A DNA stretch of 44,050 nucleotides from Planctomycetota bacterium. GTDB taxonomy: Bacteria > Planctomycetota > UBA1135 > UBA2386. A model generated the notes under the pieces. It saw nothing but the letters and a program-made list of their open reading frames with translations, made no database searches and was not told the DNA's origin. The position numbers and the translations under genes are program-made. The DNA lies in NCBI GenBank assembly GCA_020851075.1, contig JADZDL010000464.1:1-44050 (forward strand), read 5' to 3'. Each line of letters begins with the position of its first letter. Position 1 is the stretch's first letter. Shown in pieces: positions 43,297-44,050 of this stretch.

Positions 43297-44050
43297 TCAG
43301 GAACGGCCGACGACGACGCGGTTGCCCGTGACTTCGAGGACCTTGATGGGACAGTTGGCGTCGAGCATCTCGCCGCGCGTGACGACGTCGACCTTCTTGC
43401 CGTCGATGCGCGCAAACCCGGCGGGGCGCAGCGGTGACAGCGTGATGCCCGTCTGGTGCAGGAGCGCCGAGAGACTCGGGTCCGCCGCGGCAGCATGGGG
43501 ATCGGAGGCGGGCCCGGACAGGATCAGCATCTTGCCGAACTTCGTCTTCGGCAACACGCGCAGCGCCGTCATCACGACGAGCGGGGCCGCAATCGCTTCC
43601 GCGACGAGCGTTGTGAAGCCAAAGGCCACCGAGTCCTGGAAGGCGAGGAAGACGGCACTGATCAGCGCGACGCCCGACAGCGTCGCGATGACGCCAAACG
43701 ACACGAAGAAGACTTCGGCGACCAGCAGCGCGAGCCCCACCACCGCCAGCAGCAGCACGACGCCTGCATTGCCACGTTCGCCGGCCCGATCGCCGGTCAC
43801 GGGTGGTTGCGCGGCGACCACGACGCGGTTGCCCTGCACGTAGAGCACCCGGATCGGCGTCTCGGCCTCGACAAACTCACCTTCGGTCACCACATCGATG
43901 CGATCGCCATCGATCTCCATCGCACCGGTCGGCCGCAGCACCGTCGCGGCCCGGCCGACGCGCCCGACGAGCGCCGTCAGTCGGTCATCCGCCAGCCCCA
44001 GCCCACTGCCTGCGCTTGCGCCGGCGGGCGCAGGTTCGGGCGCTGGCAAC
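43297..44050 (-). CDS. NfeD-family membrane protein with two OB domains, 5' end cut
   Basis: About 250 residues are visible; the gene enters from the right edge. Two similar OB-fold NfeD domains are present: [22 protein letters not shown]...[16 protein letters not shown] (visible residues about 25-80) and [22 protein letters not shown]...[11 protein letters not shown] (about 195-250). Between them are 4 or so hydrophobic helices. Typical NfeD proteins have one C-terminal OB domain after the helices; here a second precedes them. The part outside the window may hold the ClpP-like protease found in long NfeDs. It lies 25 bases upstream of floA, its usual partner. Confidence 0.88.
   Translation of the reverse strand, partial: LPAPEPAPAGASAGSGLGLADDRLTALVGRVGRAATVLRPTGAMEIDGDRIDVVTEGEFVEAETPIRVLYVQGNRVVVAAQPPVTGDRAGERGNAGVVLLLAVVGLALLVAEVFFVSFGVIATLSGVALISAVFLAFQDSVAFGFTTLVAEAIAAPLVVMTALRVLPKTKFGKMLILSGPASDPHAAAADPSLSALLHQTGITLSPLRPAGFARIDGKKVDVVTRGEMLDANCPIKVLEVTGNRVVVGRS

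Overview
The window is a dense, GC-rich bacterial chromosome segment that most resembles a planctomycete (Planctomycetota; class not determinable). The reasons are a secreted Kelch-type protein ending in a GCPGTHG-type C-terminal domain, a HEAT/von Willebrand A protein, an excisionase-like helix-turn-helix protein with a membrane anchor, several envelope proteins without obvious relatives elsewhere, and a complete lipoprotein-export ABC module beside many lipoproteins. I see no rRNA, tRNA, CRISPR array, insertion sequence or prophage. Genes are tightly packed, often with 4-base start/stop overlaps. Most are on the minus strand from 24 kb down to 2 kb, and on the plus strand from 32 to 41.6 kb.

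Left part (1-9.4 kb): a partial Met-rich secreted protein and a divergent MFS transporter. Then comes a minus-strand run, read right to left: a coiled-coil zinc-ribbon protein, the selenocysteine elongation factor SelB, a large acidic membrane-anchored protein with twin small beta domains, a zinc-ribbon protein and a HEAT/vWA secreted protein. A good sigma70-like promoter sits before the zinc-ribbon protein.

Core part (9.7-15.1 kb): rpoD and dnaG form a macromolecular-synthesis operon (without rpsU), with ksgA upstream. A strong promoter candidate and a long leader lie between ksgA and dnaG. Upstream of ksgA is a long minus-strand envelope cluster (15.1-24.1 kb): a 1219-residue lipoprotein, a small membrane protein, the tRNA hydroxylase MiaE, a lipase-like hydrolase, a conserved-looking anchored protein, the membrane-tethered HTH protein, an OmpA-domain lipoprotein and an FGE-domain lipoprotein coupled to ksgA.

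Middle part (24-32 kb): a divergent metallo-beta-lactamase hydrolase and the Kelch-like secreted protein. These are followed on the minus strand by a large-loop-domain secreted protein with a tiny translationally coupled membrane protein, a YjdF-like membrane protein, MutM and a secreted esterase-like protein.

Right part (32-44 kb): pyrophosphatase, TrmB and a Rieske protein. A second plus-strand operon follows, lysS-lolC-lolD-lolE-lipoprotein, and then a secreted M28 peptidase. Finally there is a minus-strand nfeD-floA-small protein membrane-microdomain operon; nfeD runs off the right edge.

No single well-defined new system stands out. The most unusual items are the acidic/twin-barrel protein beside selB, the membrane-tethered HTH envelope cluster, the giant lipoprotein, the double-OB NfeD, and the pentapeptide-repeat tail on DnaG.
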